A stretch of DNA of 40,039 nucleotides from Pseudooceanicola lipolyticus (GTDB lineage Bacteria > Pseudomonadota > Alphaproteobacteria > Rhodobacterales > Rhodobacteraceae). Below, piece by piece: positions 33,244 through 40,039 of the stretch (within the stretch, counting starts at the first letter, position 1; the number at the start of each line of letters is the position of its first letter). The position numbers were made by a program, and so were the translations under genes. The notes beneath the pieces were generated by a model. The model searched no databases. It saw nothing but the letters and a program-made list of their open reading frames with translations, and was not told where the DNA came from. The stretch spans positions 1 to 40,039 of the forward strand of contig NZ_PGTB01000024.1 in assembly GCF_002786325.1 (NCBI RefSeq), in the 5' to 3' direction.

Positions 33244-33320
33244 CGCCGGCATAACGAAACCGGTCATCCGGACCGCCATCACCGCCCCTTGGCGGCAGGG
33301 TGGATCAACAAGGAAAATGA

Positions 33321-34136
33321 ATGACCCAGCAAGACGCGCCCTCTCTGCTTAAGCTGCGCGGCATCCGAAAGAGCTTTGGCGAGCTCGAAGTCCTCAAGGG
33401 CATCGACCTCGATGTGGCCCCCGGTGAAGTCGTGTCGATCATTGGCGCGAGCGGCTCTGGCAAAAGCACATTCCTGCGCTCGATCAACGCGATCGAGCCG
33501 GCCGACAAAGGCACCATGGACTTCGAGGGCAAGCACCTCGACTTTGACGCCAACAGCCGCTTTTACCCCGGCGCTCGCGAACTTCAGGCCCTGCGCTCGC
33601 GCATTGGCATGGTGTTTCAGAGCTATAACCTCTGGCCCCACAAGACCGTTCTGCAGAACGTGATCCACGCCCCCATGCGGGTTCTCGGCCAATCGCGCGC
33701 CGAAGCGACCGAGGTGGCCGAGGCGCTGCTGAGCCGCATCGGCCTCTATGACAAGCGCGACTCCTCGCCGCTCCGCCTTTCGGGCGGTCAGCAGCAGCGT
33801 GTCGCGATCGCGCGCGCGCTCGCGATGAAGCCCCGCCTCATGCTCTTTGACGAGGTGACATCGGCCCTTGACCCGGAACTGGTCCACGAAGTGCTGCTGC
33901 TCATGGCCTCGCTCGCCAGTGAAGGTATGACCATGTTGCTGGTGACGCACGAAATGTCCTTCGCGCGCGACGTGTCGTCTCGGGTTCTGTTCTTTGACAA
34001 GGGCGTGATCGGCGAACAGGGCACCCCCGACAAGGTCTTGCGTGACCCGGAGAGCCCGCGCCTGCGGCAATTCCTCCATTCCATTCTACACGACGACCTG
34101 ACCGTTGCGGGCACCGACAAGGGGCTGATCCAATGA
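33321..34136 (+). CDS. polar amino-acid ABC transporter, ATP-binding protein
   Basis: The 271-aa ATPase has Walker A GASGSGKST (42-50), Q-loop VFQSYNLWPHKTV, signature LSGGQQQR (153-160), Walker B LMLFDEVTSALDPE and the H-loop VTHEMSFARDVSSRV. This is the HisP/GlnQ type of importer ATPase. AAGGA lies before the ATG. It overlaps the permease by 4 bp. The own promoter region carries two GTATAC sites, so uptake appears to be controlled together with the catabolic operons. Confidence 0.95.
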   Translation: MTQQDAPSLLKLRGIRKSFGELEVLKGIDLDVAPGEVVSIIGASGSGKSTFLRSINAIEPADKGTMDFEGKHLDFDANSRFYPGARELQALRSRIGMVFQSYNLWPHKTVLQNVIHAPMRVLGQSRAEATEVAEALLSRIGLYDKRDSSPLRLSGGQQQRVAIARALAMKPRLMLFDEVTSALDPELVHEVLLLMASLASEGMTMLLVTHEMSFARDVSSRVLFFDKGVIGEQGTPDKVLRDPESPRLRQFLHSILHDDLTVAGTDKGLIQ

Positions 34137-34789
34137 CACAGTTCTGGAACGACGTTCAGGTCTATGGCCCCGGTTTCCTCTCGGCGGCATGGACCGTTCT
34201 TTGGCTGACGCTCCTGACTATCGTGGTCAGCTGGGGCTTTGGCCTCGCCGCAGCACTTGGCCAGCGGTCTGACATGAAAGCCGTGCGGGCGACGGCGGCT
34301 TTTTATGTCTGGTTCATCAGAGGCACCCCGGCTCTGATCCAAATCTTCATCGTCTACTTCGGTATGCCCCAGCTTGGCATCCGCCTGACCCCCTACACGG
34401 CCGGGGTTCTGGCGCTTGCGATCAACTCGGGCGCCTACGTGACCGAGATCATCCGCTCCGGGCTGTCGGCCATTCCCATCGGGCAGACAGAGTCGGCCTT
34501 GGCCCTCGGGTTCAGCCAGCGCGAGACCATGCGTACGATCATCCTTCCGCAGGTTTTCCGCATCATCCTGCCGTCGATCACCAACGAGGCACTGTCGACG
34601 CTCAAGAACACCTCGCTGCTCTCGACGATCACGGTGGTGGAACTGACGCTTTACGCGCAGACGCTGATCTCGGCGACCTTCCGACCCTTCGATTTCTACA
34701 TTGCGGTGGCGATCATCTACCTGCTGCTGACCACGATCCTGACGCAACTAGCCGCATTTTTCGAACGCCGCTACGCGCGGCTTTACTGA
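34133..34789 (+). CDS. polar amino-acid ABC transporter, permease
   Basis: The 218-aa inner-membrane protein is of the HisM/GlnP type, with about five membrane spans and the signature FIRGTPALIQIFIVYFGMP near the middle and the ATPase-docking loop EALSTLKNTSLLSTI. Only one permease gene is present, so a homodimeric pore is likely. It lies between the ATPase and the binding protein. Confidence 0.94.
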   Translation: MTQFWNDVQVYGPGFLSAAWTVLWLTLLTIVVSWGFGLAAALGQRSDMKAVRATAAFYVWFIRGTPALIQIFIVYFGMPQLGIRLTPYTAGVLALAINSGAYVTEIIRSGLSAIPIGQTESALALGFSQRETMRTIILPQVFRIILPSITNEALSTLKNTSLLSTITVVELTLYAQTLISATFRPFDFYIAVAIIYLLLTTILTQLAAFFERRYARLY

Positions 34790-34889
34790 AAGGTCACGGC
34801 GCCTTCGGGTGTCGGGCCTCCACCCCTCGGGCGCAACCTCCACGCGACACACTTTCCCGAGCACTGACCAGAACAGGGAGTTCTACATT

Positions 34890-35684
34890 ATGAAAATCAA
34901 AACCACGATCGCGGCGCTCGCCGCCACTCTGCTGCTGCCATTCGGCGCAGCCTCTGCTGACGACGCGCTCGAACTGCTGGAAGCGGGCGTTCTGTCAGCC
35001 GCGACCGAAGGCACCTACCCTCCGTTCTCCATGCGCGCTCCCGACGGGTCGCTCGATGGCCTCGAAATCCGGGTTATGGGTGAAATCGCCAAGCGCCTCG
35101 GGCTGGAATACAAACCCGTCATCGTCAAGTGGGAGTCGGTGCTGATCGGTCTCGAAGCGGAACAGTACGACATCGTTTCCGTCGCCATGGACATCACCGA
35201 AGAGCGCCAGAAGAAAGTCATGTTCTCTGACGGCTGGCTTGAGTCCGGCGGCCGTGTCGTAGTGCGCAACGACAGCGACATCACCGCGCCGGCAGAGGTC
35301 GAAGGCCGCCCGGTCGGTGGCCTCGTCGCCTCGAACTGGACCAAGATCGCCGAAGAACTGGGCGGTGAAGTGAAAGCCTACAAGGCCGAGTCCGACGCGA
35401 TGCAGGATCTGGCGAACGGCCAGGTCGATGCGATCATCACCGACGCGGTTGCTGCCGCCTACGCGATCCAGAAATCGAACCTGCCGCTTCGCCTTGTCGA
35501 AGAGCCTGTCAGCTCCATCCAAAAGGGCTTTGCCATCAAGATGGGCAAGCCGAACCTTGCCAAGGCCGTGAACGAGGCTCTCGCAGAGATGATCGCAGAC
35601 GGCACCTACGAAGCCTTGACCACCGAATTGATCGGTGTGAACCCGGCGCCGAAACAGCCTATCCGCACCATCTTTGCCGAGTGA
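34890..35684 (+). CDS. polar amino-acid ABC transporter, periplasmic binding protein
   Basis: The 264-aa family 3 binding protein has a signal peptide (KIKTTIAALAATLLLPFGAASA, cleaved before DDA), the domain opening GTYPPFSMRAPDGSLDGLEIRV, and VSVAMDITEERQKKVMFSDGW. In amino-acid binders Arg in the MD-T-R region holds the carboxylate; here the equivalent segment is MDITEERQKK, so a typical alpha-carboxylate contact is possible. AGGGAG precedes the start. The ligand would name the pathway substrate. Confidence 0.92.
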   Translation: MKIKTTIAALAATLLLPFGAASADDALELLEAGVLSAATEGTYPPFSMRAPDGSLDGLEIRVMGEIAKRLGLEYKPVIVKWESVLIGLEAEQYDIVSVAMDITEERQKKVMFSDGWLESGGRVVVRNDSDITAPAEVEGRPVGGLVASNWTKIAEELGGEVKAYKAESDAMQDLANGQVDAIITDAVAAAYAIQKSNLPLRLVEEPVSSIQKGFAIKMGKPNLAKAVNEALAEMIADGTYEALTTELIGVNPAPKQPIRTIFAE

Positions 35685-35755
35685 TCCAAAGGCAACCGGA
35701 TCCGGGGCGGGCCAATGGCCCGTCCCTTTCTCATTTTGAAGGACCAGGAGCCCCC

Positions 35756-36934
35756 ATGTTGCGCCACTTTCCCATCGACGAATACGAAACGCGCTGGCAA
35801 CGGGTCGAACGGATCATGTCAGACGCGGGTTTTGACGCCGCCGTTGTCGTCGGCCGGGGTGGCGGCACAATGGATAACTGCGGCGACATTCTTTACCTCT
35901 CCAACCACTACTCGGTCAGCGGAGGAATGGACTCCCGCATCTGGTCGGCCCGGGCCTTTTCCGGGATCATCCTGCAAAAGGGTCACGCCCCCGAGCTGCA
36001 CATCGACGAGCCCGAGCCGCGCCAGGACCTTGTCAGCATCGACGAAGTGTATTGCGACAACCACCCGTTCCTGTCGATCGCCCGCCGCCTGAAAGAGCGC
36101 GGCATCAGCGGGCGCGTCGCCTTCTGCGGGAGCTGGTTCACGCCGGTCAAGTTCTGGCGCCAGTTGAGCGAGGCGACACCGGACATCGAATGGGTCGACA
36201 TGGACGACCTCGTGCGCCGCGCCCGCGCGATCAAGAGCGCGCGCGAGCTGGACACCTATCGTATCGCAGGGGCCGCCGCTACCGAGGCGACCGACGTCCT
36301 GATGAAAGCGCTGGTCGCCGGCAGGACCGAGCGCGAGGCGGCGGGCGAAGCCGCCCGTGTGACGGTGGCGCGTGGCGGCCGCATTCAGGCCATCGGCACC
36401 AATCACGGTGATACGATGGACTATGACTATCGCTTTCCGCTCACGGGTTCTGCGGCGGACGCGCCCGCGCCGGGCGATCTTGTGCGGGGCACGGTCCATG
36501 CGGCGTTTCAGCAGGGCTATTACCTCGACCCGGGCCGCACGGCGGTTTGCGGTGGACAGCCGAACGCGCGCCAAAAGCGCCTGATCGACGCCACCGCCGG
36601 GATCGTGCGCAAGCTGTCTGACATGATGCGCCCCGGCGTTCTGCTGACCGATGTCGCCGCAGAGGGCGACCGCCTGACCGCGGCCTACGGCGGCACAGAG
36701 TCCGCGATCATGAAGAACTTTCCTTTCTTCGGGCACGGCATCGGGCTGTCGTTCGAGCAGCCGCGTATTTCGACCGTCATGTCCGAGCCCGGCGACCGGG
36801 TTCAGGAGAACATGGTTTTCGGGGTCGAGGCATTTCTCGCGGACGAAGGGGTAGGATCTGCCTTTGTCGAGGACATCCTGATCATCGGCAAGGACGGCAA
36901 CGAGCTTCTGACCCGGTCCCCCTACCACTACTGA
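35756..36934 (+). CDS. M24-family peptidase/creatinase-like protein (second)
   Basis: The 392-aa product has a creatinase N domain (about 12-155) and pita-bread domain (160-390). Metal ligands are partly kept: His327 (FFGHGIG), Glu358 (VFGVEAF), Glu372 (FVEDIL) and Asp258 (YLDPGRT), while the first Asp is replaced (RGTVHAAF). It is therefore closer to active M24 enzymes than its partner at 24.8 kb, but still not a standard Xaa-Pro aminopeptidase. AGGAG lies upstream of ATG 35756. It follows the binding-protein gene by 71 nt and closes the plus-strand operon. Confidence 0.82.
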   Translation: MLRHFPIDEYETRWQRVERIMSDAGFDAAVVVGRGGGTMDNCGDILYLSNHYSVSGGMDSRIWSARAFSGIILQKGHAPELHIDEPEPRQDLVSIDEVYCDNHPFLSIARRLKERGISGRVAFCGSWFTPVKFWRQLSEATPDIEWVDMDDLVRRARAIKSARELDTYRIAGAAATEATDVLMKALVAGRTEREAAGEAARVTVARGGRIQAIGTNHGDTMDYDYRFPLTGSAADAPAPGDLVRGTVHAAFQQGYYLDPGRTAVCGGQPNARQKRLIDATAGIVRKLSDMMRPGVLLTDVAAEGDRLTAAYGGTESAIMKNFPFFGHGIGLSFEQPRISTVMSEPGDRVQENMVFGVEAFLADEGVGSAFVEDILIIGKDGNELLTRSPYHY

Positions 36935-37015
36935 CAGGCAAGCGCGGCGTTCCGCGCCGCCCGGCCCCGCCAACGCTGCGTCCGGCACCGCCGGCAAATT
37001 GGAGCATAATTATTT

Positions 37016-37213
37016 TGACTTCCACCGAGAACTGATCCGGTTTGCGGCGTAATTTTCATTGGGAACTGACCTATGTGACCCTTCCTTCAAGGCATTGAGC
37101 CGCGGGGGCAACGGAGTGATCCACATGGGACTGCGGAATATCATCAGGCATATGGCGCAGCGAGAGCATTTGCCGATTCGGGAGATCGCGCGGCGGACCG
37201 GGCTGCTACGGAA
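37016..37213 (+). mobile_element. istA: IS21-family left end with istA 5' fragment
   Basis: The sequence from TGACTTCCACCGAGAACTGATCC (37016) through the second subterminal repeat TTCATTGGGAACTGACC looks like an IS21-family left end. An ATG at 37125 then opens the helix-turn-helix of IstA (MGLRNIIRHMAQREHLPIREIARRTG). The reading frame is cut at 37213, where a different IS end begins. No catalytic part, istB or right end remains. Confidence 0.7.
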
Positions 37214-37326
37214 TGAGCTTCCCCCCGAAATTCGGACACTGACATAAGTTATGACTTGCAGTCTGCTGATCTTCGACGAGAAGGAGAACTGAGTTGTCGA
37301 AACGCGAGCAGCACGCGCCTGAGTTC
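37214..37326 (+). mobile_element. IS3-family left end with orfA 5' fragment
   Basis: TGAGCTTCCCCCCGAAATTCGGACA at 37214 looks like the terminal repeat of an IS3-family element. GAAGGAGAACTGAG and a TTG start (37294) lead into SKREQHAPEF, the N-terminus of the OrfA transposase. Homology stops after GAGTTC (37326), where the IS5-family fragment begins. The element has been deleted from there on. Confidence 0.65.
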
Positions 37327-37608
37327 GGCGTTAATCATGACCGTCTTTTTCTCACCGTGCTCGGCGGCCAGGCCGGCCTTTATCTGCGCGAAGACGCCCT
37401 TGTCGCTCCACCGCTTCCAACGGTTGTAGAGCATCTTGTGCGGGCCATAGGCCCCAGGCGCATCGCGCCACCGCAAGCCATTGCACTTGATGAAGGTAAT
37501 CCCGCTCAACACACGCCGATCATCGGCGCGGGGTTTGCCGTGGGACTTCGGGAAATAGGGCTCAAGACGTGCCTTCTGCGCATCTGTCAGTCAGAAGAGG
37601 TCAGACAT
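37327..37608 (-). pseudogene. IS5-family transposase pseudogene
   Basis: The ATG at 37608 is followed by a stop TGA at codon 6 (37591-37593), where related transposases have Trp (LFWLTD). The catalytic domain is missing because the frame is truncated at 37327. Both lesions make it non-functional. Confidence 0.75.
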
Positions 37609-37672
37609 GTTCACCGCTCGTTTTCGGGCGGTGAATCACGCAGCCCACCGGAAATCAATGGGTCCTGACACT
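37327..37672 (-). mobile_element. IS5-family fragment, N-terminal half of transposase, right end intact
   Basis: The minus strand runs from an IS end near GTGTCAGGACCCATTGATTTCC (about 37672) into an IS5-family transposase reading MSDLF, LTDAQKARLEPYFPKSHG and then VLSGITFIKCNGLRWRDAPG, YGPHKMLYNRWKRWSDKGVF. It stops at KKTVMI, where the first catalytic Asp should follow; that position is Asn, and the frame then runs into the IS3 fragment. Confidence 0.75.
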
Positions 37673-37808
37673 AGGGGCACCTCAGACATCATCGGACCTA
37701 GTTTCGGCATCACTACTGTGAGGGACCGCCACCTTCATGGCGATCTGAAGAATGCGGGCCCACCAAGGCATCTAGACACATGACTCTCACAGGGTTGCTG
37801 TGCATTTG

Positions 37809-37832
37809 AGCCTAGAACGAGCCTAGGCTTTT
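37809..37832 (+). repeat. hairpin with direct repeat near the tRNA-Lys 3' end
   Basis: AGCCTAG (37809-37815), loop AACGAGC, CTAGGCT (37823-37829) is followed by TTT. The octamer GAGCCTAG is present twice (37808-37815 and 37819-37826 with overlap of the stem). It may be a plus-strand terminator or an integration-site remnant; it lies 30 nt from the tRNA gene. Confidence 0.4.
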
Positions 37833-37861
37833 CCGAGAAACCCTCTAAGTCCCTGAAACAG

Positions 37862-37937
37862 TGGTGAGCCGTGCAGGATTCGAACCTGCGACCCACTGAT
37901 TAAAAGTCAGTTGCTCTACCAACTGAGCTAACGGCCC
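37862..37937 (-). tRNA. tRNA-Lys (anticodon UUU)
   Basis: The minus strand folds into a standard 76-nt tRNA with encoded CCA: acceptor GGGCCGT/ACGGCTC, D-arm GCTCAGTTGGTAGAGC, anticodon arm ACTGACTTTTAATCAGT with anticodon TTT, and T-arm GCAGGTTCGAATCCTGC. All stems pair apart from one G-U. The 3' end faces the island, the usual side for integration into tRNA genes. Confidence 0.97.
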
Positions 37938-37948
37938 ACTTCTGTCGT

Positions 37949-37964
37949 GGAAGGCGTGCCTTCC
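37949..37964. repeat. palindromic hairpin upstream of tRNA-Lys
   Basis: GGAAGGC, GT, GCCTTCC is a perfect 7-bp inverted repeat 11 nt upstream of the tRNA 5' end. It may be part of the promoter or processing region. The rest of the 207-bp gap up to dapF shows no gene. Confidence 0.35.
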
Positions 37965-38144
37965 TGATCCGTTCTCTAAGCGATTTGTTCCGCAAGGATC
38001 AACCGCTTAAATCGCGCAAGCCGGCTGGAAACAGAATCTCCGGACCGTCTCAGGCGGCCTACCTAGAAAACGGCATCGGGGTGGTCAAGCCCTAAATCCG
38101 GCTGTGATGCGGATGGGCTGGATTCGCGGCAACAGCGGCGCTAT

Positions 38145-38987
38145 ATGCCGGCCATGATGGATGCTGCGGAAACCGGACTGCCCTTTATGAAGATGCACGG
38201 GCTGGGCAACGACTTTGTCGTGGTCGATACCCGTTTGTCCGGGCGGGTGATGACGCCGGAGCTGGCGCGTGCGGTGGCCGACCGGCATTTCGGCGTCGGT
38301 TTTGACCAGCTGGCGGTGATCGCGCCGGGGCAGGGCGATGCGCATCTGACCTTTTTCAACGCCGATGGCTCGACCTCGGCGGCCTGCGGCAATGCCACCC
38401 GCTGTATCGCGCGTTACCTGATGCAGGAAACCGGCCGCAGCGAGCTGGTGCTGACCACCGATCGAGGCACGCTGGCGGCGCGGGATGCCGGCGGCGGGCT
38501 GACCGCGGTGAATATGGGCCAGCCGCAGACCGAATGGCGCGAGATCCCGCTGGCCGAGGCGGCGGATACGCTGGAACTGCCGATCGAAGGCGGGCCGGTG
38601 GCAACCGGCATGGGCAATCCGCATTGCACCTTCTTCGTCGAAGAGGCCGAGGCGGTGCCGCTGGAGGCCTTCGGGCCGCGCTATGAGCACCACCCGCTCT
38701 ACCCGCAGCGGACCAATGTGCAGGTGGCGCAGATCACCGGGCCGGACCGCATCCGCATGCGGGTGTGGGAGCGCGGCGTGGGGGTGACGCTGGCCTCGGG
38801 CTCGTCTTCCTGTGCGGTGGCGGTGGCTGCGGCGCGGCGCGGGCTGACCGGGCGGGCGGTGACCGTGGTCCTGGACGGCGGCACGCTGCAGGTGGACTGG
38901 CGTGAGGACGGGGTGTGGATGACCGGCCCCACCGCGCATGTCTTCTCGGGGGTGCTGACGCCGGGGTTCCTGGATTCGGTGGCATGA
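38145..38987 (+). CDS. dapF: diaminopimelate epimerase
   Basis: DapF interconverts LL- and meso-diaminopimelate for lysine and peptidoglycan. The protein (280 aa from 38145) has [14 protein letters not shown], the first catalytic Cys81 in [26 protein letters not shown], and the second catalytic Cys223 in [12 protein letters not shown]. The usual ACGSGAC sequence is altered to ASGSSSC, but the catalytic Cys itself is kept. The start is uncertain among 38145, 38154, 38157 and 38187; no clear ribosome site decides it. mtaB starts inside its stop codon (ATGA). Confidence 0.94.
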   Translation: MPAMMDAAETGLPFMKMHGLGNDFVVVDTRLSGRVMTPELARAVADRHFGVGFDQLAVIAPGQGDAHLTFFNADGSTSAACGNATRCIARYLMQETGRSELVLTTDRGTLAARDAGGGLTAVNMGQPQTEWREIPLAEAADTLELPIEGGPVATGMGNPHCTFFVEEAEAVPLEAFGPRYEHHPLYPQRTNVQVAQITGPDRIRMRVWERGVGVTLASGSSSCAVAVAAARRGLTGRAVTVVLDGGTLQVDWREDGVWMTGPTAHVFSGVLTPGFLDSVA

Positions 38988-40039
38988 CCGCGCCGCGCTT
39001 TACCACGCTGGGCTGCCGGCTGAACGCCTACGAGACCGAAGCGATGAAGACGCTGGCGGCGGGCGCGGGGCTGGAGAACGCGGTGATCGTGAATACCTGC
39101 GCGGTGACCGCCGAGGCGGTGCGCAAGGCACGGCAGGAGATCCGCCGGTTGCGCCGCGAGAACCCGCAGGCGCGGCTGATCGTGACCGGCTGCGCGGCGC
39201 AGACCGAGCCCGAGAGCTTTGCCGCCATGGCCGAGGTCGACGCGGTGATCGGCAATACCGAGAAGATGACCCCGGCGACCTGGGCCGGGCTGGCCGGGGA
39301 TTTCGGCACCGAGCCGGTGCAGGTCGACGACATCATGAGCGTGACCGAGACGGCGGGCCACCTGATCGACGGCTTCGGCACCCGGTCGCGCGCCTATGTC
39401 CAGGTTCAGAACGGCTGCGATCATCGCTGTACCTTCTGCATCATCCCCTATGGGCGCGGCAATTCGCGGTCGGTCCCGGCCGGGGTGGTGGTGGAGCAGA
39501 TCCGGCGGCTGGTGGGCAACGGGTTCAACGAGGTGGTGCTGACCGGGGTCGACATGACGTCCTGGGGGGCGGACCTGCCAGGGCAGCCGCGGCTGGGCGA
39601 CCTGGTGATGCGGATCCTGCGGCTGGTGCCGGATCTGCCGCGGTTGCGGATCTCGTCGATCGATTCGATCGAGGCGGACGAGAATCTGATGCAGGCGATC
39701 GCGACCGAGCCGCGGCTGATGCCGCACTTGCATCTGAGCCTGCAGCATGGCGATGACCTGATCCTGAAGCGGATGAAGCGGCGGCACCTGCGGGACGATG
39801 CGATCCGGTTCTGCGAGGAGGCGCTGCGGTTGCGGCCCGAGATGACCTTCGGGGCCGATATCATCGCCGGCTTCCCGACCGAGACGGAGGCGATGTTCGA
39901 GAATTCGGCGCGGCTGGTCGAGGAGTGCCGGCTGACCTGGCTGCATGTCTTTCCCTATTCCCGGCGCCCGGGCACGCCGGCGGCGCGAATGCCGCAGGTG
40001 GACGGGCGGGCGATCCGCGAGCGGGCGGCGCGGCTGCGG
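38984..40039 (+). CDS. mtaB: tRNA (t6A37) C2-methylthiotransferase, N-terminal part (cut by window edge)
   Basis: MtaB is a radical-SAM methylthiotransferase that converts t6A37 to ms2t6A37 in tRNAs reading ANN codons, including tRNA-Lys. The N-terminal UPF0004 domain has three cluster cysteines (Cys11 in LGCRLNAYE, Cys39 in NTCAVT, Cys70 in TGCAAQ). The radical-SAM motif follows as C-DHR-C-TF-C (Cys 145, 149, 152). [13 protein letters not shown] is the MtaB-type opening. The 352 visible codons lack the TRAM-like C-terminus, beyond the window. It overlaps dapF by 4 bp. Confidence 0.93.
   Translation, partial: MTAPRFTTLGCRLNAYETEAMKTLAAGAGLENAVIVNTCAVTAEAVRKARQEIRRLRRENPQARLIVTGCAAQTEPESFAAMAEVDAVIGNTEKMTPATWAGLAGDFGTEPVQVDDIMSVTETAGHLIDGFGTRSRAYVQVQNGCDHRCTFCIIPYGRGNSRSVPAGVVVEQIRRLVGNGFNEVVLTGVDMTSWGADLPGQPRLGDLVMRILRLVPDLPRLRISSIDSIEADENLMQAIATEPRLMPHLHLSLQHGDDLILKRMKRRHLRDDAIRFCEEALRLRPEMTFGADIIAGFPTETEAMFENSARLVEECRLTWLHVFPYSRRPGTPAARMPQVDGRAIRERAARLR

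Larger units (their letters stand above)
22685..37675. other. putative catabolic genomic island
   Basis: Sixteen genes of one apparent catabolic system (22787-36934) and a mosaic of IS fragments (37016-37672) lie between a truncated reading frame and the 3' end of tRNA-Lys. The order, tight overlaps and own regulators mark it as a self-contained unit. No integrase or direct att duplication was found, so the boundaries are inferred. Confidence 0.45.

Noticed and set aside
37673-37861. Possible integrase or att duplicate next to tRNA-Lys
   Set aside because: Neither strand shows tyrosine-recombinase motifs, and the tRNA 3' sequence is not repeated near 22.3-22.8 kb.
38699-39946. 415-codon minus-strand frame across dapF and mtaB
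   Set aside because: It is Arg/His/Pro/Gln-rich antisense sequence; the plus strand carries full dapF and mtaB signatures.
1-40039. CRISPR arrays, prophage genes, toxin-antitoxin pairs, biosynthetic megagenes
   Set aside because: No regularly spaced direct repeats, phage structural genes, toxin-antitoxin pairs or NRPS/PKS motifs were seen.

Overview
The window is GC-rich, densely packed alphaproteobacterial chromosome, most likely from the Rhodobacteraceae (Roseobacter group). Pointers are the serC-serA order with a structured leader, the IalB-type secreted protein, a Hint-domain protein, a 4-bp-overlap kbl-methyltransferase-tdh operon, and a dapF-mtaB pair next to tRNA-Lys. The assignment rests on gene content and protein style; no rRNA is present.

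Layout. (1) 1-10.8 kb, core chromosome: the end of a Hint-domain protein, a small conserved protein, dapD, a secreted protein, a Ser/Thr dehydratase, a LOG-family Rossmann protein, an RTX calcium-binding exoprotein, a 69-aa protein, rlmN, an IalB-like periplasmic protein, an R. etli-type asparaginase, and an arsR-SRPBCC-YciI operon with a palindromic operator. (2) 10.8-20.4 kb, amino-acid block: serB, a dihaem cytochrome c, serC (with a candidate serC leader RNA) and serA complete the phosphorylated serine pathway. A PPP-type phosphatase follows, then a kbl-methyltransferase-tdh-cysteine synthase-like operon that turns threonine into glycine. (3) 20.4-22.3 kb: an XRE/cupin regulator with candidate TCCG-N6-CGGA operators, and a divergent thiolase. 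(4) 22.7-37.7 kb, an apparent catabolic island. (5) 37.9-40.0 kb, core again: tRNA-Lys(UUU), dapF and the start of mtaB.

The island is the most notable region. Ten minus-strand genes, almost all with 1-4 bp overlaps, run pxpB, pxpC, gntR, D-2-hydroxyacid dehydrogenase, M20 carbamoylase-like amidase, gntR, M24 creatinase/ectoine-hydrolase-like protein, VOC protein, DUF1989 protein, ureohydrolase. Divergent from them are pxpA, a D-amino-acid aminotransferase, a three-part polar amino-acid ABC importer and a second M24 protein. Near-palindromic GGTATACC sites lie in the pxpB/pxpA divergent promoter and upstream of the ABC genes, and suit the two FCD-type GntR regulators. Together the genes look like a pathway that imports a cyclic or N-capped amino-acid derivative, opens a lactam, hydantoin or cyclic amidine ring, removes carbamoyl or guanidino groups, and channels a (D-)amino acid through transamination and reduction. 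The substrate is not known.

The island is bounded on the left by an 80-codon reading frame that lacks a start on its island-facing side. On the right is a mosaic of three broken insertion sequences (IS21-, IS3- and IS5-family) beside the 3' end of tRNA-Lys. This suggests horizontal acquisition, although I found no integrase and no att duplication.
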